Assembly: GCA_030268105.1 (NCBI GenBank)
Contig: BSDZ01000019.1
Location: forward strand, 536,001 to 600,000
Direction: 5' to 3'
Source of the DNA: Volvox africanus
Taxonomy: Eukaryota > Chlorophyta > Chlorophyceae > Chlamydomonadales > Volvocaceae
Length of the DNA stretch: 64,000 nt
Every line of letters starts with the position of its first letter. Positions within the stretch are counted from its first letter, which is position 1. Positions 48,236 to 60,997 of this stretch are shown piece by piece. The notes beneath the pieces are model-generated. The model made no database searches, had not been told where the DNA came from, and worked only from the letters and a program-made list of their open reading frames with translations. Both the position numbers and the translations under genes were made by a program.

Positions 48236-49723
48236 CTAGACCCCTCTGAAGACGCGGGGGTGGGGATAACACGCCACCAAGGCGCCTCCTTTAAAAGCTA
48301 AATGGCTACCTCCCTGCCTTCTCTCAACACCCAGCCTCTTGTGGCCGCAAGGGCACTCCTCATCCCGCTCCCCCAACTCCCCCAACTCTCTAAGTTCCCC
48401 CCCCCTCTCCTCGTAGAGGCTCCTCGACAAGAACTCCTGAAACTGCTGGCTCAGCCCCTTAGTCCCAGCCTCGGTGGGGGATACCACGGGCTGCAAATTA
48501 ATGCAGCCAGTGTAGCAGTCTTCTCAATGATGCTAGAGTTTCTATGCGGAAGCATCGACTTTGTTGGCTTAGAAATAGCTCGCAAGTGTGACAATGTGGC
48601 AAACTGGTACATCTAACAGAAATTGTTGGTTTGCAAGCGCATCGGCACTTTGGCACTGAATGTTTAGACGTGCAGATAAGTGCATGAGCAGCAAAGAGGG
48701 ATACAACCGTTGCTGCTGTCACCTTTTTTTTGGATCAGGGGGACGCCTAGTTGAGTGTCAGTGGCTTCCTCCTCCGCCTGGACTAGGGGATTCCCTGACC
48801 GCGTCAAGAAGTCAGTGGTGGCCCTTATTGCTCTATCAAATAGGCGTTGCATTTGGGTCCAGATGGTGATAGGTCCAGTCAGCCCAATAGGTGTCAGGAA
48901 GGGTGGTCACTTGGCCGTGCTCCAACATGTCATGGACCCGCACCACGTCCCCCACAGTCAGCAGTTTCTTGCAAGAGGCCAGCACTGTGTGATGTGCTTC
49001 AAGGCCTGGGCACCGACACATGCTGTTGCTGTTCCCTCCAGCATTGTTGCTAGGCAGTAACGGGTTGCCCCGCAGAGCTGCTGCCCAGCACCAGTCTCCT
49101 GGGGCCAAGGGCAGGTCACAGATGTCTTCTGGCGGGGGCAGATACCCTAGGGCCCCAACAATCCGGCTGATACCCTCAGGGAGGTTCACCCCACCACATG
49201 GCCCAATGGCCGGGGCTATGGTAAGGGCCCATGGCTGTAGGCCAGGGTGGGTGAGCTTCATATAAGTGGCTAGGGTGCGAAAACAAGGATGGAGGCCCCC
49301 AGCATCCATGGTTCCCAGGATGACACACACAGACCACACTGCATGCCTGGCCTGGTTGTGTTGTTTGAGGGGCAGCAGACCCAAGCCACCAGACGCCCAT
49401 TAGGCACCCCAGTGAGGCGCTGGCCCCTGGTCTTCTGGGCCCTGTTCCGATCCACCAGGCGGGCTGTCAGGCGTTCAATTTGGGCCAGCATGGGGTCTGG
49501 TGAGGGACCACCATCTTCCATGTGCCAGGTTACTATCTGTAGACAGGCTGTGACCCGGTCTACGTCTGACGGCAGCAGTCCGACACCCACATCTTGGCTC
49601 TTGAGCCAGCAAAAGAGAGCTTGGCTCACGTAGAGATACAGCAAAGGGGCAAGTGGGCACCCGGACCGCACACCAGCCTCCATCTGGACCCATCTGGACC
49701 TGAAGCCATGTATGTATGAAATT
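48236..49723 (-). pseudogene. L1-like non-LTR retrotransposon remnant (reverse transcriptase fragment)
   Basis: On the minus strand, 49715-49560 encodes GVRSGCPLAPLLYLYVSQAL, the RT block with the GxRQGCPLSPLLF signature of non-LTR elements. The catalytic FADD block is not visible. Further on, in another frame (49384-48836), the translation has WCWAAALRGNPLLP and a Cys/His-bearing region (CRCPGLEAHH) like the C-terminal part of algal L1 ORF2. The element is therefore internally deleted and frameshifted. Its minus-strand frame runs straight out of repeat copy C, so the repeat may be part of the same element. Confidence 0.7.
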
Positions 49724-50110
49724 GAGTTACACTTTGGGTGGGCAACTTGCCCTGAAAGGACAAGCACCGGGGGCACGGACCCGGCCGAACCGCAGCGCAA
49801 TGGGGGGGGGGGAGAACACAGGGCTTAAGTCTGTTTGACCTGCCGTGCGCTCCTCCCCTCGAGCCAGCAAGGGCACACAGACCTCACGAGCCTCAAGCCT
49901 GGCTACTCAAAGGAACAGAGCCTCAGCTGACCACACCAGCTCCCAGACGGAGAGGGCAAGAGGCCAAGAGATCAACCCCTACTCCTCTCAAAGCAAGGTA
50001 ACCCTGCCTACTCCACCACCACTGCCTCCCACAGCCTGGCCCTCCCTCCCAGGGACACTCTAGGGAAACGGGCCACTGAGCTAGGACGCTCTCAAACTGC
50101 CCAGCAGAAA
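49724..50110 (+). repeat. Dispersed repeat family, copy C
   Basis: Direct partner of 47848-48235. It differs by several substitutions and indels, notably the length of the G run near 49802. Short CATG/TATG repeats precede it. Confidence 0.85.
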
Positions 50111-50385
50111 GATATATGTATTTATGATTGCAAAATCATTTTGGCATCGCACCCTGTGTACGGCACCCAGGCAGGTCTTATCTCGGTCTGGTGTTTTGAT
50201 CTCGGGGAGGGCGATAGGGGGAATATAGCTGCTCGGGTTTGACGCGTGTATAGATATGTGGTCATTGATTGTGCAGTCAGCATGCAAAGAGAACGATGTT
50301 CCATTACATGGACCATATACCCGTACATTCACCAGTGGGTCAGGTGGGACTTGCGTGCGGCAATTGTCTGATACTTGTACCTACA
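50111..50385 (-). pseudogene. Possible coding fragment, unrecognised
   Basis: A minus-strand frame of ~90 codons begins after an acceptor-like TGTAG (50386-50390) and reads as ordinary, non-repetitive protein (VRVYGPCNGTSFSLHADC, then PPIALPEIKTPDRDKT) before ending inside repeat copy C. I do not recognise a domain. It may be an upstream ORF of the L1-like element or a broken host exon. Confidence 0.25.
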
Positions 50386-51821
50386 TTAGGTCTGCGCCAC
50401 AATCCCGAACTCCCAAGATCCCTACGAGGGCGCTAGATCCCGTCGTCTTCTTCCAGCTCCGATCGCTTGTGGGGTATATATTCCGGGGCAGTAACCAAAG
50501 CATGTCGCGGCCAAAACATGCCCAACTTCCAAGCTAGCAAACCATCGCGCTTAAAGGTAAGAACCCGTGTCCGACGACAGGCCAGATGCCTGGGCTGTAC
50601 CATGTTTTAATAAAATTATTGTGGATTAGAATGTACAAGCGATTGAAAACGTCATATCACCGCAACTATAAAGCACCCTTGCGAGTGCAGTGTTCGAACG
50701 GGGCAACTGTCGGAAAATGCAGCCGACTCAGCCCTGTTATGTCGGACAGCTTAGCTAGATGAAACGCTCCTACTGGCCCCGCCTGGGTAGGTCACTGAAT
50801 TGTTAAAATTTTTGGTGCCGGTGTGGAGACTCTGCTGTCATTCATCTGTGAAGCAACTGTCAAACATAACGCTGCAACCTTTGCGACTGAACACCACGAG
50901 CCATTTGGGTGCAGGTTGCGCGTGCAAAGATCCTGTTTGCTATCGCATATGCGCATAACCACCAACAATGTGGAGGATACTGTTCCGGTGTTTCAAGATC
51001 ATTTCGGCCGGAAAGCTGTAAAGTAAACCAATATTAACATTTTGACTGCAATAATCAGGGCTGGGTGCATGGATAACTAAGGACGCCTCGCTTGTCGAGC
51101 ACGAAGCGTTGTTGGCGTTCGCGGATGGGCCTGGCTGCTAGTTGCACCCTTTATGCAGCCTTCTAGGGTGTGTCATAATGTTCCTTTTTTAAACATCCTT
51201 TGGACAGAGGGACGTATCGTATGCCGGGCTCGTTCGGAGGGAGTGTGGTAAGAAGGAGCACATGCGAACGTGTTCAAGGAAAAGCGAGGACGTAACAGCA
51301 CGTCGTATAAAGCAGCAGGCTTTACGTACACCAGAGAGTACCTAGGACGATGATGCCGGGCATCCGCCGAGATGCAGTCGCACTTCTTGGCCGGACCCAT
51401 ACCAGGTTGCCTCGCAAAAAACAGCTGCCACTGTTACTTTAGCATTCTCCCATGTAAGCTACATGCATACAGCAAATTCGTTCGGAGAGCTTTGCTTCTT
51501 TCTCTTCCGCCATGCCGTACATGGAAAATGTCACAAGTCCTCTCCGGGAGGCCAACTTTTACTGGAAAGTTAGGTTAGGAGAAAACATAATATTATAACT
51601 ACGACTTTGATTCAGCTTCTTCAAGCACGCAACTTTTTGGACAACTGTGAACGCCGGCAGGGCCACTGCTGCCCTGGGTTGGGCTGTGTGAGCCTCCTAT
51701 GGCGCAACACACCTCAACCCTTCTTTCCATGACTTTGGCGACGGCAAGCTGCGCCTAGGCGCCCCGCGCCCCTCCAAGAGAAGGATGGCCTGAACCGACC
51801 CACCTTTCGCCTGTGAGCATA
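50386..51821. other. Upstream region of the kinase gene
   Basis: No gene recognised; it should contain the kinase promoter and 5' UTR. The small frame 50823-51026 is not supported by any motif. Confidence 0.4.
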
Positions 51822-54800
51822 ATGGCCGTGCTGATGCCGGAGTGTCCTGGAGCTCTGCTAACGACTGAAGGAGAGGATAAGCCGCGCATTCGTGTGCGGC
51901 TGCACTTTGGTGGCGACTTCGCCCAGGTGCGTTTCAAATGATACTTGTTCAGTCACATCAACCTTACAGCATCGTGTGCAATACTTCCAGGAGGGTCCAC
52001 GCCAATGGCGCTATGTCGGTGGCGAGGTGTACAACGAAAGCTTCCCTGTGGACAGCAAGTACGCTGAGGTCGTGAAGCGCCTCAATGACAAGTTCGGCGA
52101 CACAGTCAGCTTCAAATATTTGTGTCCGGGCGACGACATGGATCCAGATAATCTTGTGCAAGTCCAGGGCGATGACGACCTGCGGGTGCGGCTAAGGGAG
52201 AGTTCAGTTCCGCGCCAGAAAATTCCGCCGCCACGGCTAGGATGCTTTGTGCTGCTGGGAGACGCGATCGTACAATTAGATAGATTAATTCAGCACGACC
52301 ACGTTTTAGCCTGAATAAATGCGCCTGCGGACACGCTGTTGTCGAACGGTTTGATTGGCTATTTGTGTTAGCCCGGCCTAGTCGACCTGTTTCACATTAC
52401 AGAAACAAAATGTTTTTGCTAAATTTATGTTCGCTAGGAAATGTGCGTCGAGTACCAAAATGCGCTACAGAAGACTAGCACGCCGGTCAACACTGTGCGC
52501 ATCAAGGTGTTCGTCTACAGGGCGGTCATCTTCGAGCAAGAAGTGCAGGAGCTGGACGAAGAGCTGGGTGAAGATGACGAGTTGATGAGCAACGCTGGCG
52601 TGGATGATCTGTTATCAAGGTATCTAAGTTGACACAGTCTCGCTTGACGCCAGGTCGTACCAGATGTTACACGTCTTCATTGCTTGTGTGCATCGAACAT
52701 GAACATGGGCTTACTCCAAACTTTTATCGCGGCGAAATCCTCCACAGGATTCTTCGGAGTTTGGGGGTTAGGACTGAGGCATGATGCGCACCGTTAAAGA
52801 CATGCATACCTATGCTATAGCTCACAATCGTTCTCTTTTGTTGTGTTGACGGTGAACATGTGTGCAGCTGCAATCCCGTTGAAAATGGTCCAAACTGGAG
52901 CGACTGGGGCGATCCTGATGAGCAGTACGTCACTCACAGTAGCGTCCGTTCTGTGCAGTTCTCTTCAGACGCTGAGCGTCACGCCAGGTGCGTACTGGAC
53001 TAGCTGCAAACCTGCACGCTCAATTTTCCCTCGGTTAGTTTTTATTTGACCAGGACTTGATGCATACACACGTGTGGGGAGTCTGGTTAAATGCATTACA
53101 TTACTCGACCCCTACGTCATTGTCATTAATTTTCTTGTTTTTTCGCTCGCTGCAGCATTGCGCCTGCGGCTGTAATGACATTGCCGTATATCACCAGCAT
53201 GAGTGTAAACAGCATTACCAGCGCCCCAGCCCACTCCAGCGTTCCCCCTGCTCCGCTCACGTCCGCTGGAGGCATGGGTGGTGCGGGCAGCAAGGTACCT
53301 CATTGGCTTCCCCAGATGAAACAGCCGTCTTCAGGTGCGCTTGCTCATCCTCCGTCACAGCCGAAACGGTTGTCGGCACATGGGGCCTCAGGCGAGGAAA
53401 ATTGTGGTGCCGCTGGCAATGGTAGCGGCGGCGGCAGCAGCAGCAGTGGTGGCCATGTTGGCAGCTCAAGGCCACATCACAGAGGCAGGCAGGCGGTAGC
53501 GGCCGCAGCAGTGCCGGTCGCAGACCCATTTGCCTTCGGCGGGGCGTCAGGCGCTTATGTCCCTTCGGACATAGACGTGCTGGCGGAACTTTCGTACGCA
53601 AGAGGGTATGGAGCGGAGGGAGCCTTTATGGACACGGAGCAGCTGGAGCAGAGCGGTGAGGAGCTGGACTACGATGCAATTGTGCTGGAAGATGGCGGTG
53701 AGGAGGTTGTGACAGCGGAGAAGGCAGGGGGAGCTGGAGGGGATGAAGAGCAAGGTGAAGGCGTTTGGGTGCAGCCTGAAGATCCCTACAATCTCGTCTG
53801 CCAGCCGCTTAGTCAGGAGCAGCAGCGGTCGCTGCGTAAGGGTCCTCCGGAATATAATTGGATGGAAGCGCAGGGAGAGGCGCGCGACCCGGTGCAGGGC
53901 GGCTGGCGGCATGACTGCGAGTGTGGACTGGAGTGGAGCCGTCTAGAGCAGCAGCAGACGCAGGAGAGGCAGACGCAGGAGCAGCAGGAACGTACACTAG
54001 AGCAACAGCAGCAGATGCAGACGCAGACGCAGGAGAGGCTAAATTTGAAAAAGGATCACCATCACCGGGCCGTACTTCTGCAGCCCGGGTTGGGTTTTTA
54101 TTCTGACGGGGAGCTTGAGGACCCGTACTTCAACGCAAGCTCAGCAGATGCGCCTGACCTGCGCATGCTGTGTGTCACTGATGCTGGCGGGGCGCAGAAC
54201 TGCAACAGCGCAGCCAGCGACGTTGCTTTACGGCGCCTGGTCCAACGTGCAGGGGACGTGGCCGTGTGTGATGAGCAGGCTGCAGGACACGTAGGTCCCA
54301 GTGGTGTACGCGAAGCCGGCACATGGGCGCTGCTTGACTTGCTCCCCCGCCACATCAGTGCCTTCGGGGAAAGCAGCCGCGATGACAGCAAGAGCGGCGG
54401 TGGACCGCTGCTGCCTTCTCGCATCACGATATTCGGGGACGATGGATCCCTGAACGGGACGCCAAGGAGCGGCGGTGGAAACCTAATTGGCATGGGCGGG
54501 CGCCATGGCTTAGGCGAGTTGCATCGTCTTGCGCTCTCCGGAGGCCGTATCGGTCCGCCCGCTGCACGTTGGCCTTACCCGCGTGCCAATGCTGACGATG
54601 CAGTAATTGTCGGTCCCTGTGGTGTCGATGCTGGAATGCTGGACCGCGTGGCGGAGGATCTTATGAAAAGTGTTACAACCTTCTTCTATACACAGGAGAT
54701 GCAGCCCACCTCTACGCATGAGCCTGGAACGCATGGCAGCGGTGGAGAGGAAAAGATGGGCGGTGGCCGCGGCGGCGGTGGCAAGCCGCTGGGAATGGGG

Positions 54801-57800
54801 GACTCACTTTCACGGCCCAACGGGCCAGATATTGGCCTGGGCGGAATGGACCACATCAGCTCAGCGACTGGACATAGCCACTTACTGAAGGGAGTGGTGA
54901 AGAAGAGGAAATCGGAGGTGTCCATCCTTGCTAAGATTGGCGAGGGCGCGTGAGTGTGGAGAGGGGTGTGCAATTTGTAATGGGCTGAGTTTCCGGTAGC
55001 GGCACATGACGAAGGGGCATGGGCCAGAGCCAGCCGCTCCGGTTTTGATTTGCACAAATGGAAGCTAGTACGGCATATGCGTGGCTGGTAGTGACGTAAA
55101 ACCAAAACGGTCGCTACAGGATGGTTGGCAATTTGACTGATAGATTTGTTTGGGGTTGCTATGACGGCCCCAAGCATCACGATTCTTCAAACAGCGGTGA
55201 TAATGTTCGCTCCGGTATCAAGTTGGTTCTCGCTGTTTTTATCCTGACCCCCACAGATTTGGAGAGGTATCCCAAGCGCAGGTCTTCCCGTACGGTATCG
55301 TCGCCGTCAAGTGGCTTAAGGTGGGTATTCCGAACGTTTTTTTTGCCTGTCTTGTATTTTCACTAAGACGGGCCTGGGGGATATTTGCCGCCTAACGCGC
55401 AGGGTTGTGGGAAAAGGTCGTACAGAGCAGGCCTCAATAGGTCCCAAAGTCACGATGCACTCCAGAACAAAACCTAACTTGTCTCCCACTCTTGCCACGA
55501 TTCCTGTGTCGTGGATTTAACGGATTCGACGCGTGTTCTAGCTCCTGTGTTTTTATTGGCACGCATGCGTCCTGCATTGTTGTGCTACGTTTTTTTACTA
55601 AACTCCCCCTCGCTTGCTTGGATGCACTTGTGCTCTACACAGCGGGAGCGCTTTGCAAAGTACTCAGAGTCCTTCCAGCGTGAGGCGGAGACTTTGGCTA
55701 AGCTCAATCACCCAAACATCATCCGGATGTTTGGTCTGGTGATGGATACACCTGATTCGCCCTCTTCCGGTGGAGCATCCAGTGGCGGCGGTGGAGTAAA
55801 CGGTCGCGGTGCCGGTCAGGCGGCCCATGGCGGCAGTGGAGGGGGCTCAGGGGGGAACAATAACCATGGTGGCGGCAACAGCCCTAGCGGCGCAGTGACG
55901 CCTACTGGGCCTATTGGGGGAATTATTACCGAGTTCGTACGCAACGGCAGCCTGGGGCAGTACTTGCGGTCACTCAATGGCAAACGTCTATCGTTGCGGC
56001 AGCGCGCCATGATTGCGCTGCAGGTAAGGGCGTGAGGGGGATGGCCTCATGGTTGGTGGTAGTTGGATCAATGGTTTGGATTTTGTTGGGGGTTCGAGGT
56101 GTTGGCGAAGGTGCACGTGTGGGTGTGGATGGGTTGAAGGGACCGGTGGCAGATTCGACTGGATGGAGGACTCCTGAGGTGAACAGGGCGTTTTCAAAGG
56201 TGCCTTAGACACATGCGTTCTGAGTTACAACCAGCGTGGCGGTTAAGATTAAGCAAAGTACCCTTACATTGTACAGCGAAATCGCGCATTGGGACACTAT
56301 TTTGAGACCGTAACCAGCTGCCGTGCTTGGATATCACCTCCACTCGAGACCCGTGCTCAAGACCGTCTTATAGTGTGCGGAACGCTACCTCTGTCCTCAT
56401 GCGTGCATCATATTTCTCCGTAGGCGGCCCTGGGCATGGCCTATCTCCACGAGCAGGCACCTGCCGTGGTCCATTTCGACCTTAAGCCGGACAATCTGCT
56501 AGTGGATGGCGAGGGCGACAGCATGGTTATTAAGGTGAGCGTCTTGGACAAAACTTACCCACAAGAGCTAGGTTTCTGTTGTGATTTAAGGCCCATTCAA
56601 AGTGTTGCATATCGTGCATTTGAACCCCATTCCGCTGTATAGCAATTTACTGAAGGCGGTGTTCCGAACTCTTCAGGTCGCCGACTTCGGTTTGAGCAAG
56701 CACAAGCTGAGCAACTATGTTTCCTGTCGTGATCTCCGGGGCACACTCCCGTACATGGCCTACGAGCTCGTATCCGGTAACGACAACGTCTCAGAAAAAG
56801 TGGATGTCTACTCGATGGGCGTTGTGATGTGGGAGATGTATACGGGGGAGGTGCCCTTCGCGCACTTGACTGCCCAGGAAATCCTTACGGGGTTATTGCA
56901 CGGCAACCTGCATCTTGCCATTCCGCCTGCCTGCGAACCCGAATGGCGGTCGCTAGTGGAAACGTGTATGGACCCAAACCCGGCCAATCGGCCAAGCTTT
57001 CAGGAGCTGGTTATGCAGTTGCAGGAGATCTTGCGCCTGGAGCGACAAGCCTCAAATGCGAGCAGTGCGGCGGCAGCTGCCGCGGCGGCAGTGCTTGACA
57101 GCGACACTTCGGTGGCAGAGAAACTGCCGAGTGATAACACAGCTGGATGGAGGCTGCCTGCGTTGGCCGCGACACCTGTTGTTGGCGCAGCTGTTGGGTC
57201 TGGCCTGGCACAGGTGCGGAGTCCAAGAGCCGGACCGTGTGTGCCACAGCCGCCCCCGGTGCAGGCGGCCCAGGCGCTGCTGGCGCGGCAGCAGGCTCAG
57301 ATGCAGGCGGCTGCCGCCGCAGCTGCTGCTGCTCAGCAGCAACAGCGGCCATTGTCGCCGCCGCTGCAGCAGCAACGACGGCATTCACCGCTACTGGCGC
57401 CATTGCAACAGCATGCACCCCCGCTGCCGCAGCACCGCCACGCACAGCCATTTCAGGTGCAACACCAGTACGGGAACTTGCAATTTGCGCTTCCGCCGCA
57501 AGCTGCGTGCCAGAACCTGTCGCAGGTGCAGTTGCCACAGCAGCAGCCCGGTCCACCCCAGCCTCCCCCACCCCAGCAACAGCAAATCCAGTATCTACCT
57601 CAGCTCACGCCAGGATTGATCCTGCAACAGCAACAACAGCAGCCCATACCTGTCCCACCGGCGCATCTATATCAGCTGCCGCTGCGTCCCCAACCACTCT
57701 TCCAACCGCCTCCACAGCAGCACGGCCAACACCTTAACGGGCTCTACGGCTTGGTTGGTGGTGGGGGTGTCAGTGGGGGTGGGCTGCCGGCGCTGGTTAG

Positions 57801-57822
57801 CTGGGGCGATCGTGGTATGTAA
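51822..57822 (+). CDS. PB1-domain Raf-like (MAPKKK-type) protein kinase
   Basis: Nine exons, 51822-51926, 51991-52185, 52438-52619, 52868-52987, 53156-54949, 55257-55320, 55643-56023, 56424-56534, 56677-57822, give 1365 aa in phase. Residues ~23-120 form a PB1 interaction domain (RVRLHFGGDF, WRYVGGEV, FGDTVSFKYLCPGDDMDPDN). The long exon 5 is disordered and Gly-rich, with a Gln/Glu-rich QTQERQTQEQQ tract. The kinase domain has the Gly loop GEGAFGEV, Lys817 (VAVKWLK), a likely helix-C Glu834, HFDLKPDN (Asp966), DFG (Asp987) and SEKVDVYSMGVVMWEM. HFDLK instead of HRDLK makes it non-RD, as in plant PB1-Raf (B4) kinases. The APE motif reads AYE. A ~75-residue Gly-rich insert splits the N-lobe after FGLVMDT. 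The C-terminus is a ~240-residue Gln/Ala/Pro tail. All catalytic residues are present. Substrates are unknown. Confidence 0.93.
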
Positions 57823-60800
57823 GAGTAGTGGCGATGCGGTGCTTGCCTTGTTAGCCGCAGCTGATGCAGGCATGGAGCCTCGCAGATGCATGTGCGGGTT
57901 GTTTAGCAGGAGTATGCACAGTGCACCGGGCCAGGTCAAGTGGCCTGCACTGTGGCGCGGAGTGCTGTGCCAGCGTGTGGAAAAGGTTGCCGGAAGGAGG
58001 TGCGCAAGGGCGGGAACTTTTGCCCTGCCAATAGCACACTATATAGGGGCTCGTGCAATGTGTGCATCAGTGTGACCTATGGCCTGAAGTGAGGTTCGTG
58101 GCATGACGACGATACCCAATTTAGTACCAATCAATGGGGAACATGCGTCGCTTTGTGCAGTAAGGGACGGGGCCTTATGGTGTTGGAGTGCACCCCTGGT
58201 CGCTTACCACGACGCCACATAGTTTGGCAGGTATGGCAGGCAGGACATCTGTCGCCGGATAGAGCCTGGTAGTAGATTAAAGCCACGGTCCGGAGGAGTC
58301 AAATCTTAGGGCGCGTGGGTTATAGTAGTGACAACCAATATACAAAACTAGTATACGGATTTCCAGGTGTGGATGCTGCTGGAAACAGGGGGTCCAGGAG
58401 TAGGTTTGGGCCCAAATGGCTGTGCTTGAGGGCAGACCGAATGGAGGTGCCTGCCACCGGACAGCCTTCATGGGTTGGCTTTTTTCATTGTTCTTAATGG
58501 GTGGAGGACGCGAGGAAGATGGGTTGATTGCGTGCCGCATTTTTGCGTGCCGCAGTAGCCCAATCTTGATGGGCTAGTCTCGGCCCGTTCGGTGGGAGTG
58601 CAGTGTTGGCGGCGGCGCAGCCGTCGCCGCCCGCAATACCGTCGCGAAGGGACTACGTTTGTGACCTGTCCCCTGGACTTGAGAGTCCGTGGCGGGGCAG
58701 CTTTGCCCGCACCTCGCACAGTGGGACGATGGCTAGTTTGCAGACCGGACTCCTGTGTCCGTTGCGCATTAGTTGCGTTGCTCCCGTCAACCTTTCCGCA
58801 CCCCTGGAATAATGGGGCTACACCTTCGTTCTGTCCCCTCATTGGAGCGTCGGGGGATGCACCGCGACCTGCGGTTTTGGTGCCCTGAAGGTCCTGGGAT
58901 AGCTGCGGGAGAGGCACGGGGCGAGGCCTAAGCAGCCCTGCCATATAGGTAACGTATATCGTGACAGCGCTGCTCTCCCTGATGAGGCCCTTAAACCGCA
59001 GCAGCAGTAGCGAGTGGTCCTACAGCCCCGCTACGTGTTTGCTGCTCTTCCTTATTATAGTTGTTTTTGTGCGACGGACTGGATGCTGTGGTGGTGGTGG
59101 TGGTGGTGGTGAGTTTGGGTTCATGCAAATGGTTTCGCGACACCTGTTATGAACGCTAAAGCATTCGTGCGGCACTCCGGCGGGTTCATTTCCGGGGGAA
59201 GGGACCGGCTGGGTGCGCGGGTTCCTGGAGAGAGACACAAAGCGACCAGCGCTGGTGTGTGAGTCGACGTAGCGGCGCGGTGCTTGTCGCGGCCGCAGGG
59301 GACGACTCCCTGGCGTGCTGCCTGTCCCGTTGCCCCTTTGACCCCACCGGGATATTTTGCTTAGCAAGGGTGGCCGCTGCGCACCCTTTTACGCAGGTGC
59401 AATGTATGAGGGAAGGCCTGTGGCTGTGGCTGTTCTCGTTATCAAAAAGAAAAGAAAAGCGAGGGGAGCGTGCTTGTTATACGTCGCCGCCCCCCACGTT
59501 GCAGTCCACAAGAGATATCTCGAGCCATTGAGCGGTTTCTGAGTGGGGGATTGCCAGGGCAGTTGATTGACGACCAACGCCCTGAGGGCAACCGCCTGGA
59601 TCCCAAAGGTTCCCTTTTCAGGCACTGGCACCCTATACTCAAATGTGCCATGCCATTGCTAATGGGAGCGGTAATGTGGCTAGGCGAAGGGTCGCGTTCA
59701 TGAGGGTGTGGGTGTGGGTGCTCATGAGGGAAGGCAGGGTATAGCAGTTTGTCCCAACACTGCTGACGTGTTGGTTGTGAAGGCGCTAAATCTATATCTC
59801 GTTTCTGGCGCCGTGGTTCAATTCTGTGTAGTGGCCGTGGCGGTGGCGATCTTGGGCAAAGCCCACGTTTATGTGTTGTTGTGAAGCGTGTAAAGTGTGT
59901 TTTTAATTGCGTTTAGTGCGTTTGGGTCATTCTCACAGCTTCTTTAACTGCGTAAGCTAGCGTAATTGATTCGCCTTAGATTTGAGCGCGTCGTGTGTTT
60001 ATTGCTGCTAACGATAAGAGGCCCGTGCCCTCCCTCCCGTTCTCCCTCGCCAACATTGGCGGCACTACCAGTTCATTAATAGCTACGACCCTTTTCGTGA
60101 GCGTGTATGCTCGTGTATCATCTGTTTGTGTGTGTGTGTGTGTGTTCGGGAGTGCACATGTGGGAAATTGAAGAGGGGGGAAAACGAATCGGGCTCTCAG
60201 CTCCCAAGGCGCGGGTGATCCCGCATGATGATGTGCATTCTTCCACGTTCGTTCAACTCTTGTCTATCGGCCTGTCTGTTTGTCATGCCTGCCAGCCCTC
60301 AGCAACCGTGTTACCCAATGTCTTTCCCGGTCGCCCCTGGGCCAACTATGAAAAAAATGCTGTCTATTTTCATTCTATCAATGCGCTGTGTGTCCTGTCG
60401 CCCATGCTACCCGGCCTGCAAGGCTTTAGAAAAAGCGCTGAGCAACAGCCCGAGGGCAGGCAGGGGACCAGCGCTGTATCAAGCGGCAAGGACAACTTTC
60501 CACCTGAAGTGGGACTAACATGTCCCTCTGTCCGTACGGCTGCCCGATGGACCTATCACCCCCGCCCTCGCTTCTACTTCAGAGGGCAGTTTATCGTGCG
60601 GGATAACATTTCGCGGCATGAGACACTGCTGGGCCATTTTAGAGCGCCCTTCGCCGCTGCGCTTGGTTATGGTTTATGGACCGCTTGGTGGGAAGCCGCT
60701 TGTGCATCTTCTCCATGTTTCCTCTCGGTCCGATCTTTTCCATTCAACAACTTAGTCTGATAAATGTTTGGCTCGGCTAGCGTGATGCGGCTCGGCTAGC

Positions 60801-60997
60801 GCGATTCCAATGTCTGTGGAATGGTCAAGAATTTGGCTCGGCTGGCCGGTCTGGTTCAGTTCATCGTTTCCACGAGGAATCAGCAGCGGTGGCGGCTTTA
60901 CCGTGAAGATGTGGAGAGAATAGTGATGGCGATTAAACGATGATGATGATGATGGCGACGACGAGCGTAGCGACGGGGGGACAGTGGTGGACATCTA
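57823..60997. other. 3' UTR and intergenic region, no gene recognised
   Basis: The first part is probably a long 3' UTR of the kinase gene; the first TGTAA I see is at 59889-59893. 59089-59111 is a GGT run, 60128-60144 a TG run. The 217-codon frame at 60107-60760 has no motif and starts in the TG repeat, so I do not call it. Confidence 0.4.
59889..59893 (+). terminator. Candidate TGTAA polyadenylation signal of the kinase gene
   Basis: First plus-strand TGTAA after the kinase stop region. It would imply a 3' UTR of about 2 kb, which is long, so this is tentative. Confidence 0.25.

Noticed and set aside
60107..60760. 217-codon plus-strand open frame
   Set aside because: It begins within a TG repeat, has no recognisable motif or partner exon, and lies next to a dispersed repeat.
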